From assembly GCF_003001935.1 (NCBI RefSeq), contig NZ_PVNG01000007.1, positions 342,946-406,945 on the forward strand: a DNA stretch of 64,000 nucleotides, written 5' to 3'. Positions within the stretch are counted from its first letter, which is position 1; each line of letters starts with the position of its first letter. A program made the position numbers and the translations under genes. The stretch comes from Nonomuraea fuscirosea (lineage in GTDB: Bacteria; Actinomycetota; Actinomycetes; Streptosporangiales; Streptosporangiaceae). Below are positions 53,003 to 60,563 of the stretch, one piece after another. The notes below the pieces were generated by a model. It ran no database searches. It saw nothing but the letters and a program-made list of their open reading frames with translations, and was not told the origin of the DNA.

Positions 53003-53785
53003 ATGGACGAGCTCTTGGTTGATCGTCAAGACGACGGAGTCGTACTCATCACCTTCAATCGCCCCGACATGCGTAACGCGATGACCGACGCCATGACCGC
53101 CCGATGGCGCGAAACGATGTCCGAGCTGGCGACCGACAGAGACGCGCGCTGTCTCGTCGTCACCGGCGCCGGGACGGCGTTCTCCTCGGGAGGGGACCTG
53201 TCGTGGATCGGGGAGCGCGGCTCGGAGACCGTGCCCCGGCTGCGTGAGCGGATGCTCGCCTTCTACCGCACCTGGCTCATGATCACCGAGCTGGAGATCC
53301 CCACGGTCGCCGCCGTCAACGGCCCGGCCGTGGGTGCGGGGCTGTGCGTGGCGCTGGCCTGCGACCTCGTGTACGCGGCCGACGACGCCAAGCTGCTGGC
53401 CCCGTTCACCTCGCTGGGGCTGCATCCGGGCATGGCGGCCACGTACCTGCTGCCGCGCAGGGCCGGCGCGGGGCTCGCCCGGGAGATGCTGCTGACAGGC
53501 CGCAGCCTGTCCGGAACGGAAGCAGCGGCTAAAGGGCTGGTAAATCAATCTTTCCCGAAAAATGACCTAAGGTCGGAAGTAGGCGGCATTGCCACGAAGA
53601 TCGCGCAGAACGCACCCATTGCCACAAGGCTCACCAAAGTAGCCCTGAACCAAGACCATCAAGACCTGGAAGCCGCTCTGAGGTGGGAATCCTTGGCCCA
53701 GCCCGTGACCATGGCCTCCGCCGACATGATCGAGGGGCTCACGGCACATCGGGAAAGGCGCATGCCCAAATTCACCGGCTCTTAA
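53003..53785 (+). CDS. enoyl-CoA hydratase/isomerase (crotonase) family protein
   Basis: 260-residue crotonase-fold enzyme. VLITFNRPDMRNAM, VVTGAGTAFSSGGDLSWIGE (first oxyanion loop), PTVAAVNGPAVGAGLCVALACDLVYAADDAKLLAPFTSLGLHPGMAATYLLPR. The usual catalytic Glu positions read GPAVGAG and HPGM, so at least one catalytic Glu of true enoyl-CoA hydratases seems absent; isomerase, hydrolase or other crotonase chemistry is possible. Divergent from the ThiF-like gene with a 250-bp promoter gap. Confidence 0.9.
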   Translation: MDELLVDRQDDGVVLITFNRPDMRNAMTDAMTARWRETMSELATDRDARCLVVTGAGTAFSSGGDLSWIGERGSETVPRLRERMLAFYRTWLMITELEIPTVAAVNGPAVGAGLCVALACDLVYAADDAKLLAPFTSLGLHPGMAATYLLPRRAGAGLAREMLLTGRSLSGTEAAAKGLVNQSFPKNDLRSEVGGIATKIAQNAPIATRLTKVALNQDHQDLEAALRWESLAQPVTMASADMIEGLTAHRERRMPKFTGS

Positions 53786-53852
53786 TCATCTGACCAGCAG
53801 AAACAACGTCCACCCTCTGTGGAATTTCGCCAGTCTCGGCTACCGTGCATAT

Positions 53853-54368
53853 GTGCCCCCCGAGACAGTCGAGGTTCGTCGCAGTTCTCGTCGCCGGCGT
53901 ACGGTCTCCGCCTACCGCGACGGTGACAAGACGATCGTGCTCCTGCCCGCCTGGTTGAGCGGCGAAGACGCGGATGAGTGGGTGAGCCGGATGCTGGATC
54001 GGCTGGCCGCCAAGGAACGCCGAAGAAGGCCCACCGACGAGGCGCTGCTCGAGCGGGCCAAGGAGCTGTCGGCCAAATATCTGGACGGCGAGCCCGACCC
54101 CGTGAGCGTGCGCTGGGTCGACAACCAGCAGCACCGCTGGGGCTCGTGCACCCCCGAGACCGGGACGATCCGGATCTCCACCAGGCTCAAGGGCCTGCCC
54201 GAGTGGGTCATCAACTATGTGATCATCCACGAGCTCGTGCACCTGCTGGTGCCCAGCCACGGGGCCAAGTTCTGGGCGCTGGTAGAACAGTATCCGAAGG
54301 CGGAGCGGGCCCGCGGGTTCCTCGAGGGATTCTCCGCGGCGGCCCACACGGCACCGGAGGAGTGTTGA
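53853..54368 (+). CDS. M48-like/YgjP (DUF45) zinc metallopeptidase
   Basis: 171-residue protein with the SprT/YgjP-type zinc site: WGSCTPETGTIRISTRL, then VIIHELVHLLVPSHGAKFW. HELVH with the more distant His of PSHGAKFW gives the HExxH...H zinc set. The first 45 residues are basic (EVRRSSRRRRTVSAYRDG). Probably a cytosolic peptidase; target unknown. Its stop overlaps a TTG start of the next gene (TTGA), so the two are translationally coupled. Confidence 0.9.
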   Translation: MPPETVEVRRSSRRRRTVSAYRDGDKTIVLLPAWLSGEDADEWVSRMLDRLAAKERRRRPTDEALLERAKELSAKYLDGEPDPVSVRWVDNQQHRWGSCTPETGTIRISTRLKGLPEWVINYVIIHELVHLLVPSHGAKFWALVEQYPKAERARGFLEGFSAAAHTAPEEC

Positions 54369-54949
54369 CGCGCATCGCCGCGGTCCTGGTCCATCCGCAC
54401 ATGGCACAGGCGGCCCCGCCGGGCGTCGATCCCAGGGAGTTCCTGGAGGCGGTGGCGGAGGACACCTACGAGATGGTGGCCGGCCTCGACCTCGTCACCC
54501 CGGTCCTGCTCACCAGCGTCCCCGGCCTGGACGACCTCGTCTGGCCGGGCACCGAGGTGATCACGATCGCCGAAGGCGAACCGCTCAGGACCACCCTCGC
54601 CCGCCTGGACGCGGAGCAGGCGGCCGTGATCAGCGCCGACGCGCCCGACCTGCCGCCCCTGCTGGTCGGCAAGCTGTTCAGGGAGCTCCGCCGGGCCGAG
54701 ATCGCCGTCTGCCCGGCGGAGAACGGCGGCGCCGTGGCCCTGGCCTGCGCGCTGCCCCCGCCCGCCTGGGCGGACCCCGACCTCGACGCGTACGACACCG
54801 TCAAGGAGCTGCGCGCCCAGGCCCCCGGCCCGCGCAGGGTCGCCACCACCCCGGGCTGGCACCGCCTGCGCACCCCGGAGGACGTCGCCCGCCTCGACCC
54901 CGGCCTCGAAGGCTGGGACAACACCAGAGCACTCGTCAGGGCAGGCTGA
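54365..54949 (+). CDS. DUF2064-like GT-A-fold protein
   Basis: 194-residue protein. It shares the layout of DUF2064/CofC-like nucleotidyltransferase-fold proteins: a strand RIAAVLVHPHMAQAAPPG, a central VISADAPDLPPLLVGKLFRE, VCPAENGGAVALACALPPP, and a terminal RLRTPEDVARLDPGLEGWD. The usual DGGY is ENGG here. The TTG at 54365 overlaps the upstream stop and is preceded by GGAGGAG, an excellent site. Convergent overlap of 14 bp with the EEP phosphatase gene. Substrate not known. Confidence 0.65.
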   Translation: MTRIAAVLVHPHMAQAAPPGVDPREFLEAVAEDTYEMVAGLDLVTPVLLTSVPGLDDLVWPGTEVITIAEGEPLRTTLARLDAEQAAVISADAPDLPPLLVGKLFRELRRAEIAVCPAENGGAVALACALPPPAWADPDLDAYDTVKELRAQAPGPRRVATTPGWHRLRTPEDVARLDPGLEGWDNTRALVRAG

Positions 54950-55922
54950 GCCGGGCCAGCACGGCCCGGTGATCGGTGCCCGGCACGTCGCGCACGCTGA
55001 CCTCCTGCACCCCCACCCGCTGATCCACCAGCACATGATCGATCGTGATGAACGGCGGCACCCGCTTGTTCGCCGGCCACGTCGGAATCAGCCCGGCCCC
55101 CACCTGGTCGGCCGCGTCCTTGTAGCCCCGCGCCAGCACCCCGCGCAACGCGGCATGGTCGAGCGAGGCGTTGAAGTCACCCGCGATGATCCGGATCCGG
55201 TCGGAGGAGGTGGAGGGGAAGGCCGCCATTGCCTCGTTCCAGCCGGTGACCTGCGGCCCCAGCGGCGGGAACGGATGCGCGTCCACGAACTCGATCGGCT
55301 CGCCGCCCGGCACCGAGATCAGCGCGGCGGGCATCTGGTGGCCGACGGGCGGCATCAGGTCCCACAGCGCCCGCATCGGGTAGCGGGAGTAGAGGCCGCT
55401 GCCTCCGGCGCTCCACTCGGCCTGGAGCACGCGGTGCGGCAAGATCTCCTTCAGCCCGGCCGCGTCCAGGTCGGAGACCGCCCCTGGGGTCAGCTCCTGG
55501 GTGCTGAGCACGTCGGGGGCGAACTCGCGTACCAGCTGCATGATCGTCGTGATGTCGGCCCGGCCGAACAGCATGTTGATCGTCATCACCCGCAGCGGCC
55601 GCCCCGACGCTGCGTCGGCGGTGCCGAGCGCCCTGGGCAGCACGCTGAAGCCGAGCGCGGTCGTCGCGAGCAGCGCGACGACGGTCGCGGCGCGCTTGCG
55701 TCCGAAGGCGGCGATCAGGAGTGGCACGAGAGAACCCGCCGCCGCGTACGGCGTCGCCGTCATGAGCTGGGTGGGCAGCGAGCCGCGTTCCAGCCCCGCC
55801 ACCCTGGCCAGCGCCCAGGCGGCGAACGGCGTCACCGCCACCCACGTCAACGCCGTTCCGGGGAATTTCCTGCGCTTTCGCACCGGTGTCACGATGGTGC
55901 CGCCGACAGGCGATGTGTCCAC
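54936..55922 (-). CDS. membrane-anchored endonuclease/exonuclease/phosphatase-family protein
   Basis: 328-residue EEP-superfamily protein. N-terminal membrane part with about three hydrophobic segments (ALTWVAVTPFAAWALARVAG, YAAAGSLVPLLIAAFG, VVALLATTALGFSVLP). Then the DNase I-like domain: LRVMTINMLFGRAD, DVLSTQELTP (catalytic Glu), GGSGLYSRYP, AGDFNASLDH (DxN) and the final GTDHRAVLA (Asp-His). These are the full catalytic set. Likely an extracytoplasmic phosphodiesterase or phosphatase acting on nucleic acid or lipid. Start GTG at 55922. Confidence 0.88.
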   Translation of the reverse strand: MDTSPVGGTIVTPVRKRRKFPGTALTWVAVTPFAAWALARVAGLERGSLPTQLMTATPYAAAGSLVPLLIAAFGRKRAATVVALLATTALGFSVLPRALGTADAASGRPLRVMTINMLFGRADITTIMQLVREFAPDVLSTQELTPGAVSDLDAAGLKEILPHRVLQAEWSAGGSGLYSRYPMRALWDLMPPVGHQMPAALISVPGGEPIEFVDAHPFPPLGPQVTGWNEAMAAFPSTSSDRIRIIAGDFNASLDHAALRGVLARGYKDAADQVGAGLIPTWPANKRVPPFITIDHVLVDQRVGVQEVSVRDVPGTDHRAVLARLSLP

Positions 55923-55955
55923 GCAACCCCCCTTTTGGAACGACGCAAATGGACT

Positions 55956-56516
55956 CTAGCCAAGCGCGCGTGAGCCCGAGCTAAGGGTGGCCTGTCCACG
56001 TGCGGCCAATCGGCGGGTCGCCTCGTCGGACAGCTCGGGGATCTCGTCCACGGGGAACCAGCGCAGGTCGAGCGACTCGTCGCTCATCACGGCCTCCGCC
56101 CCGGCCGGCGCCACCGCCGCGTATTCGACGTCGAGGTGCCAGCTGCGCGGCGGATGGCACCACACTTCGTGCCGGTCGAGCGCGAGCGGCCCCGGCAGCA
56201 GCCGGAGCCCGGAGATCCCCGACTCCTCCCACGCCTCCCGCAGCGCCACCGCCGCGAGGGACGTGTCGGAGATCTCACAGTGGCCGCCCATGGGCAGCCA
56301 CATCTTGGCCTTCGGATGGAGGGTGAGCAGCACCTTCGCACCGTCGTGCGACAGCACCGCGGTCGTCGCCGTCAGATGCCCGGGAACGCACTCGCGCAGC
56401 ATGGCGTCGTCGTGCTCGCGCAGGTGATCGAGGAACCGCTCGCGCAGCGCCTCCTCGCCGGGGGTGGGCGCCGTCCAGGTGGACAGCACCGCCACCGCGT
56501 CGTCGTGCAGGCTCAA
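55956..56516 (-). CDS. Nudix hydrolase
   Basis: 186-residue Nudix protein. Box GHCEISDTSLAAVALREAWE then ESGI, with the catalytic REAWEE. Upstream VLLTLHPKAKMWLPMGGH, downstream HLDVEYAAVAP and ESLDLRWFPVDE. TTG start at 56516 overlaps the stop of the zinc metalloprotease gene (TTGA), so the two are coupled. Substrate unknown, perhaps a damaged nucleotide or coenzyme. Confidence 0.87.
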   Translation of the reverse strand: MSLHDDAVAVLSTWTAPTPGEEALRERFLDHLREHDDAMLRECVPGHLTATTAVLSHDGAKVLLTLHPKAKMWLPMGGHCEISDTSLAAVALREAWEESGISGLRLLPGPLALDRHEVWCHPPRSWHLDVEYAAVAPAGAEAVMSDESLDLRWFPVDEIPELSDEATRRLAARGQATLSSGSRALG

Positions 56517-57775
56517 CCCTGGCCGCCCTCGCCGTCGTCGTCGGGCTTGGCCTCAAGCTGCGAGATGTCCCAGTCGGTGTTCCCGCGGACGAAGGCGTCG
56601 GGGTCGTCGAGGTCGTCGGCCGTCGGCATGAGGTCGGGGTGACCCCACAGGGCGTCGCGCCCGTCGACGCCGCGCTCGCTCTCCAGCGAGCGCCACAGCG
56701 CCGCGGCCTCACGCAGCCGCCTGGGCCGCAGCTCCAGCCCCACCAGCGTGCCGAACGTCAGCTCGGCGGGCCCGCCGGTGGCGCGACGGCGGCGTACGGT
56801 CTCGGCCAGCGCCACGGCGGAGGGCAGCTTGCCCTCGGCGGCCTGGTCGACCACCGTCGCCACCCAGCCCTCGACCAGCGCGAGCATCGTCTCCAGCCGC
56901 GCCAGGGCGGCCTTCTGCCGCTCGGTCTCCTCGGGCTTGAGCAGGTTGCCCCCGCTCAGCGCCTCCTGGATGGCCTCGGGGTTGTTGATGTCGAGCCCGC
57001 GGATCTGCTCTTCGAGCGCCGAGGTGTCGACCGTGATGCCCCTGGCGTATTCCTCGACCGCCCCCAGCAGGTGTGACCTCAGCCACGGGACGTGCTGGAA
57101 CAGCCGGTGATGCGCGGCCTCGCGCAGCGCCAGATAGAGCCGGATCTCGTCGGCGGGGACCTCCAGGCCCTCGCTGAAGGAGGCGATGCCGCCGGGCAGC
57201 AGCGCGGCCGTGTCGGACAGGGGCAGGCCGATGTCGGTGGTGCCGATGACCTCGCGGGCCAGCGAGCCGAGCGCCTGCCCGATCTGCTGGCCGACCATCA
57301 TGCCGCCCATCTGCTTGAGCATGCCCATGAGCGGCCCGGCCATCTGCTGGGCCTCAGGGGGCAGCCCTGATCCGCTGAGCGCGCCGCCCATGGTCTCGAC
57401 CATGCGCTCGGCGATCGGTTCGCAAAGCTTTCGCCAAATCGGGATCGTGTTCTCGATCCACTCAGACCGGCTCCAGGCCTGCGGGTTGGCCACGCCGCTC
57501 GGCAGCGCGGTCGCCTCGTTGAGCCACAGGTCGGCCAGGCTGAGCGCCTCGACGATCTGACGGCGCTCGCCTTCCATGACGCTCGGGTCGCCCTCGGCGA
57601 CCACGGCGTGCCGGGCGATGTTCTTGGCCATGTCCCAGTTGACAGGGCCTGAACCCTGGGGCGCCGACAACATGTCGGCGAACTGGCGCATCGCCTGAGC
57701 CATCTGCTCAGGGTTGCCGAACATGGCGAACGGGTTCTCGTTGGGGTCGTTTTCGCGACCTGGCAGGTCAGTCAC
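56513..57775 (-). CDS. zinc-dependent metalloprotease-like protein, DUF2342 family
   Basis: 420-residue protein of the actinobacterial DUF2342 (F420-associated-like) metalloprotease family, the Rv3195 homologue by order and look. N-terminal part NPFAMFGNPEQMAQAMRQFADML and WSRSEWIENTIPIWRKLCEPI; central Gly/Met-rich helices (MLKQMGGMMVGQQIGQALG). The candidate active segment is ALREAAHHRLFQHVPWLRSHLLG, with HHRLFQH rather than a canonical HExxH. Because that motif is atypical, activity should not be assumed. The C-terminus is acidic. Divergent from the epimerase gene; followed by a coupled Nudix gene. Confidence 0.87.
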   Translation of the reverse strand: MTDLPGRENDPNENPFAMFGNPEQMAQAMRQFADMLSAPQGSGPVNWDMAKNIARHAVVAEGDPSVMEGERRQIVEALSLADLWLNEATALPSGVANPQAWSRSEWIENTIPIWRKLCEPIAERMVETMGGALSGSGLPPEAQQMAGPLMGMLKQMGGMMVGQQIGQALGSLAREVIGTTDIGLPLSDTAALLPGGIASFSEGLEVPADEIRLYLALREAAHHRLFQHVPWLRSHLLGAVEEYARGITVDTSALEEQIRGLDINNPEAIQEALSGGNLLKPEETERQKAALARLETMLALVEGWVATVVDQAAEGKLPSAVALAETVRRRRATGGPAELTFGTLVGLELRPRRLREAAALWRSLESERGVDGRDALWGHPDLMPTADDLDDPDAFVRGNTDWDISQLEAKPDDDGEGGQG

Positions 57776-57857
57776 CGCTCTACCTCGTGCAGGATGGAGG
57801 AGTCCACATCCGCCACGTTAGCCGTCCTACGGCGGATCAGTGCAAAGTGAGGACCTG

Positions 57858-58928
57858 GTGCCTACCTCGAAACGCTCGCGTCAACCCGTCGTCGCCGTAA
57901 CGGGCGCGGCCTCCGGACTAGGCCGCGAAGTGCTCGTGAAGCTCGTCTCCTCCGCGGATTTCCGCAGAGTGGTGGCCATCGACGAAGAGCGCGGTGACGT
58001 CCAGGAAGCCACGTGGAGAGTGATCGACGTACGAGATCCGCTCTTGGCGAACCGGATCTCCGACATCGACGTGCTGATCCATCTGGCCGGCGACTACGCC
58101 GTCGACTCCGACCCGGGCGAGCGGCGGGCCTACAACCTGCGCGCCGCCCAGACGGTGCTGACGGCCTGCGCCGCCGCACGCGTACGCCGTGTGGTGCTGG
58201 TCACCAGCGCGATGGTGTACGGCGCCGCGCCCGACAACGAGGTGCCGCTGCCCGAGGACGCCCCGGTGGCGGCCGAGCCGGACACCGGCGTCGTGGGCGA
58301 CTTCCTGGAGATCGAATCCCTCGTCCGCCGGTCGCTGCGCAGCCATCCGGGCGTGGAGGTGACCGTCCTGCGCCCGGCCGCGGTCGTCGGCCCCGGCGTC
58401 GACACGGTGCTCACCCGCCACTTCGAGTCGCCCAGGCTGCTGACCGTCAAGGGCTGCAGCCCGCACTGGCAGTTCTGCCACATCGACGACCTCGTCTCCG
58501 CGCTGGAACTGGCGGCGCGCGGGGTGGTCAGCGGCGTGCTGGCGGTCGGCTCCGACGGCTGGCTGGAGCAGGAGCAGGTCGAGGAGCTGTCCGGCATCCG
58601 CAGCCTGGAGCTGCCCGCCGGCCTGACCTTCGGCACGGCGCAGCGCCTGCACCGCCTCGGCGTCACCCCGGCTCCCGCCACCGACCTGCACTACGTCGTC
58701 TATCCGTGGGTCGTCGACTGCGCGGTGCTGCGCGAGGCGGGCTGGAAACCGGCGTGGACCAACGAGGCTGCGTTGCAGCAGCTCATGGAGCTGCGCGAGA
58801 ACAGGACGACCGTGGTCGGCCGGCGCCTGCCGGTCAAGGAGGCCACGCTCACCGCCGCCGGCGCCACGGTGGCCGTGATCGGCACCGCCGCCATCGTCCG
58901 CCAGGTCCGCAGGAAGCGCCGCCAGTAG
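57858..58928 (+). CDS. NAD-dependent epimerase/dehydratase-family membrane-associated SDR
   Basis: 356-residue extended SDR. Nucleotide loop VAVTGAASGLGREV, then DVLIHLAG, RVVLVTSAMVYGAAP (Ser/Tyr region) and TVLRPAAVVGPG. The catalytic YxxxK is not clear: after VYGAAPDNEVP the usual Tyr-x3-Lys is replaced by DFLEIESLVRR, so it may bind NAD without classic activity. The C-terminus has a hydrophobic segment (TLTAAGATVAVIGTAAIV) followed by basic RQVRRKRRQ, a membrane anchor. GTG 57858 (PTSKRSRQPVVAV) is chosen, preceded by GTGAGGAC; a GTG at 57840 is possible. Confidence 0.82.
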   Translation: MPTSKRSRQPVVAVTGAASGLGREVLVKLVSSADFRRVVAIDEERGDVQEATWRVIDVRDPLLANRISDIDVLIHLAGDYAVDSDPGERRAYNLRAAQTVLTACAAARVRRVVLVTSAMVYGAAPDNEVPLPEDAPVAAEPDTGVVGDFLEIESLVRRSLRSHPGVEVTVLRPAAVVGPGVDTVLTRHFESPRLLTVKGCSPHWQFCHIDDLVSALELAARGVVSGVLAVGSDGWLEQEQVEELSGIRSLELPAGLTFGTAQRLHRLGVTPAPATDLHYVVYPWVVDCAVLREAGWKPAWTNEAALQQLMELRENRTTVVGRRLPVKEATLTAAGATVAVIGTAAIVRQVRRKRRQ

Positions 58929-58990
58929 CCGCCGGTGATCGTCGTTCGCGCCGCGTGAGAAACGCGGCCGGTAAAGGTTAGGCTTTTTCC

Positions 58991-59416
58991 GTGGACGTCA
59001 TCCGGTTGCTCGGCATTCGTGACACCCCGCTCTCCGTCGACGAGGTCCTGGCCGCCGTCGGCGACCACGCCGCGGGCGGCACCACGTTCTTCGTGGGCAC
59101 CGTGCGCGAGCAGGACCACGGCAAGGCGGTGACCGGGCTGTCCTACTCGGCGCACCCGACCGCGGAGGCCGAGCTGCGCCAGGTGGCGGAGAAGGTGGCC
59201 GCCGACTTCCCGGTGACGGCGCTGGCCGCCGTGCACCGGGTGGGCGATCTGCGGCTGGGCGACGCGGCGGTGATCGTCGCGGTGGCCGCGCCGCACAGGG
59301 ACGAGGCGTTCAAGGCCGCGCGGCGGCTGATCGACGACCTCAAGGCACACGTCCCCATCTGGAAACACCAGGTGTTCTCCGACGGTGAGACCGAGTGGGT
59401 CGGCGCCGGAGAATAA
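58991..59416 (+). CDS. moaE: molybdopterin synthase catalytic subunit MoaE
   Basis: 141-residue MoaE. GGTTFFVGTVREQDHGKAVTGLSYSAHPTAE, AAVHRVGDLRLGDAAVIVAVAAPHRDEAFKAARRLIDDLKAHVPIWKHQ. The Lys in VPIWKHQVF and the Arg/Lys of the VREQ and HRVG loops are the family active site. It joins with a MoaD sulfur carrier, charged by a MoeZ-like enzyme, to make molybdopterin; moeZ is in this window but moaD is not. GTG start at 58991. Confidence 0.94.
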   Translation: MDVIRLLGIRDTPLSVDEVLAAVGDHAAGGTTFFVGTVREQDHGKAVTGLSYSAHPTAEAELRQVAEKVAADFPVTALAAVHRVGDLRLGDAAVIVAVAAPHRDEAFKAARRLIDDLKAHVPIWKHQVFSDGETEWVGAGE

Positions 59417-59426
59417 GCTCATCGAC

Positions 59427-60473
59427 ATGTCACGACGCGCCCTGACCCTGCTGCTCGCGGGATTCCTCGTGCTCGCGTTCGGGGTGGTGGGCGCCTTCCG
59501 TCCGGTCCCGTACGTCGTGCTGAGCCCAGGGCCGACGGAGAACACCATCGGCGAGGTCGACAAGAAGCCGGTCATCTCGATCAAGGGCCGGCAGACCTAC
59601 CCCACCAAGGGCGCGCTGCACCTGGTGACGGTGGCCTACCAGGGCGGGCCCGCCGCCCAGATCGACCTGCTCACGGCCCTGCGGGGCTGGCTCGACCCCA
59701 CCGTGGCGGTGGTCCCGCAGGAGACCATCTTCGCTCCCGACCGCGATCCGAAGCAGGTCGAGGAGGAGAACGCGGTCGAGATGACCAATTCTCAGGACTC
59801 CGCGACCGCCGCCGCGCTCAACGAGCTGAAGATCCCTTATGCGATGGCCGTGAGCGTGGCCTACACCGAGAAGGGCAAGCCCGCCGACGGCAAGCTCAAG
59901 AAGGACGACGAGATCATCGCCGTCGACGGCAAGGCGGCCAAGGACGTCACCGCCGTCAGCGACGCGGTCAAGGCGCACAAGACGGGCGACAACGTCGTCT
60001 TCACCATCACCCGCGGCAAGGAGAAGCTCGACGTCACCGTGCCGACCGTGGCGGGCCCCAAGGGGCAGCCGCTGGTGGGGGTGACGATGCAGGCGAAGTA
60101 CAAGTTCCCGTTCGAGGTCGACATCAACGTGGGCGACGTCGGCGGGCCCAGCGCCGGGCTGATGTTCTCGCTCGGCATACTCGACAAGCTCACGCCCGGC
60201 GAGCTCACCGGCGGCAAGCAGATCGCCGGCACCGGCACGATCGAGCCGGGCGGCACCGTCGGGCCGATCGGCGGGATCGCGCAGAAGATGGTCGGGGCCC
60301 AGGATTCCGGCGCCACGATCTTCCTGACCCCCGCCGACAACTGCGCCGAGGCCGTGAAGGCCGTGCCCGACGGGCTGCGGCTGGTCAGAGCGGACACGCT
60401 GCACAGCGCGGTGCAGGCGCTCGACGCGCTGCGCACCGGCAAGGGCGACGTGCCCGCATGTGAGGCCGGATGA
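59427..60473 (+). CDS. PDZ-domain Lon-like (S16) membrane protease
   Basis: 348-residue protein. Signal anchor at 5-28 (ALTLLLAGFLVLAFGVVGAF), PDZ domain around 130-215 (KKDDEIIAVDGKAAKDVTAV), then a Lon proteolytic domain. The catalytic Ser lies in DVGGPSAGLMFSLGIL and the Lys in GPIGGIAQKMVGAQ. Homologue of Rv3194c by order. Acts outside the membrane, probably on secreted or membrane proteins. ATG 59427 (SRRALTLLLAG) is 10 bp after the moaE stop; an upstream frame overlaps moaE. Confidence 0.93.
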   Translation: MSRRALTLLLAGFLVLAFGVVGAFRPVPYVVLSPGPTENTIGEVDKKPVISIKGRQTYPTKGALHLVTVAYQGGPAAQIDLLTALRGWLDPTVAVVPQETIFAPDRDPKQVEEENAVEMTNSQDSATAAALNELKIPYAMAVSVAYTEKGKPADGKLKKDDEIIAVDGKAAKDVTAVSDAVKAHKTGDNVVFTITRGKEKLDVTVPTVAGPKGQPLVGVTMQAKYKFPFEVDINVGDVGGPSAGLMFSLGILDKLTPGELTGGKQIAGTGTIEPGGTVGPIGGIAQKMVGAQDSGATIFLTPADNCAEAVKAVPDGLRLVRADTLHSAVQALDALRTGKGDVPACEAG

Positions 60474-60563
60474 AACTTCTGGCCATCGCCGTGCGTTAGC
60501 CGTAGGGCTGGCGCTGCAGTGTAGGTTGCCAGACACGGACCGTTTCTTCATTACGACGAGGGG

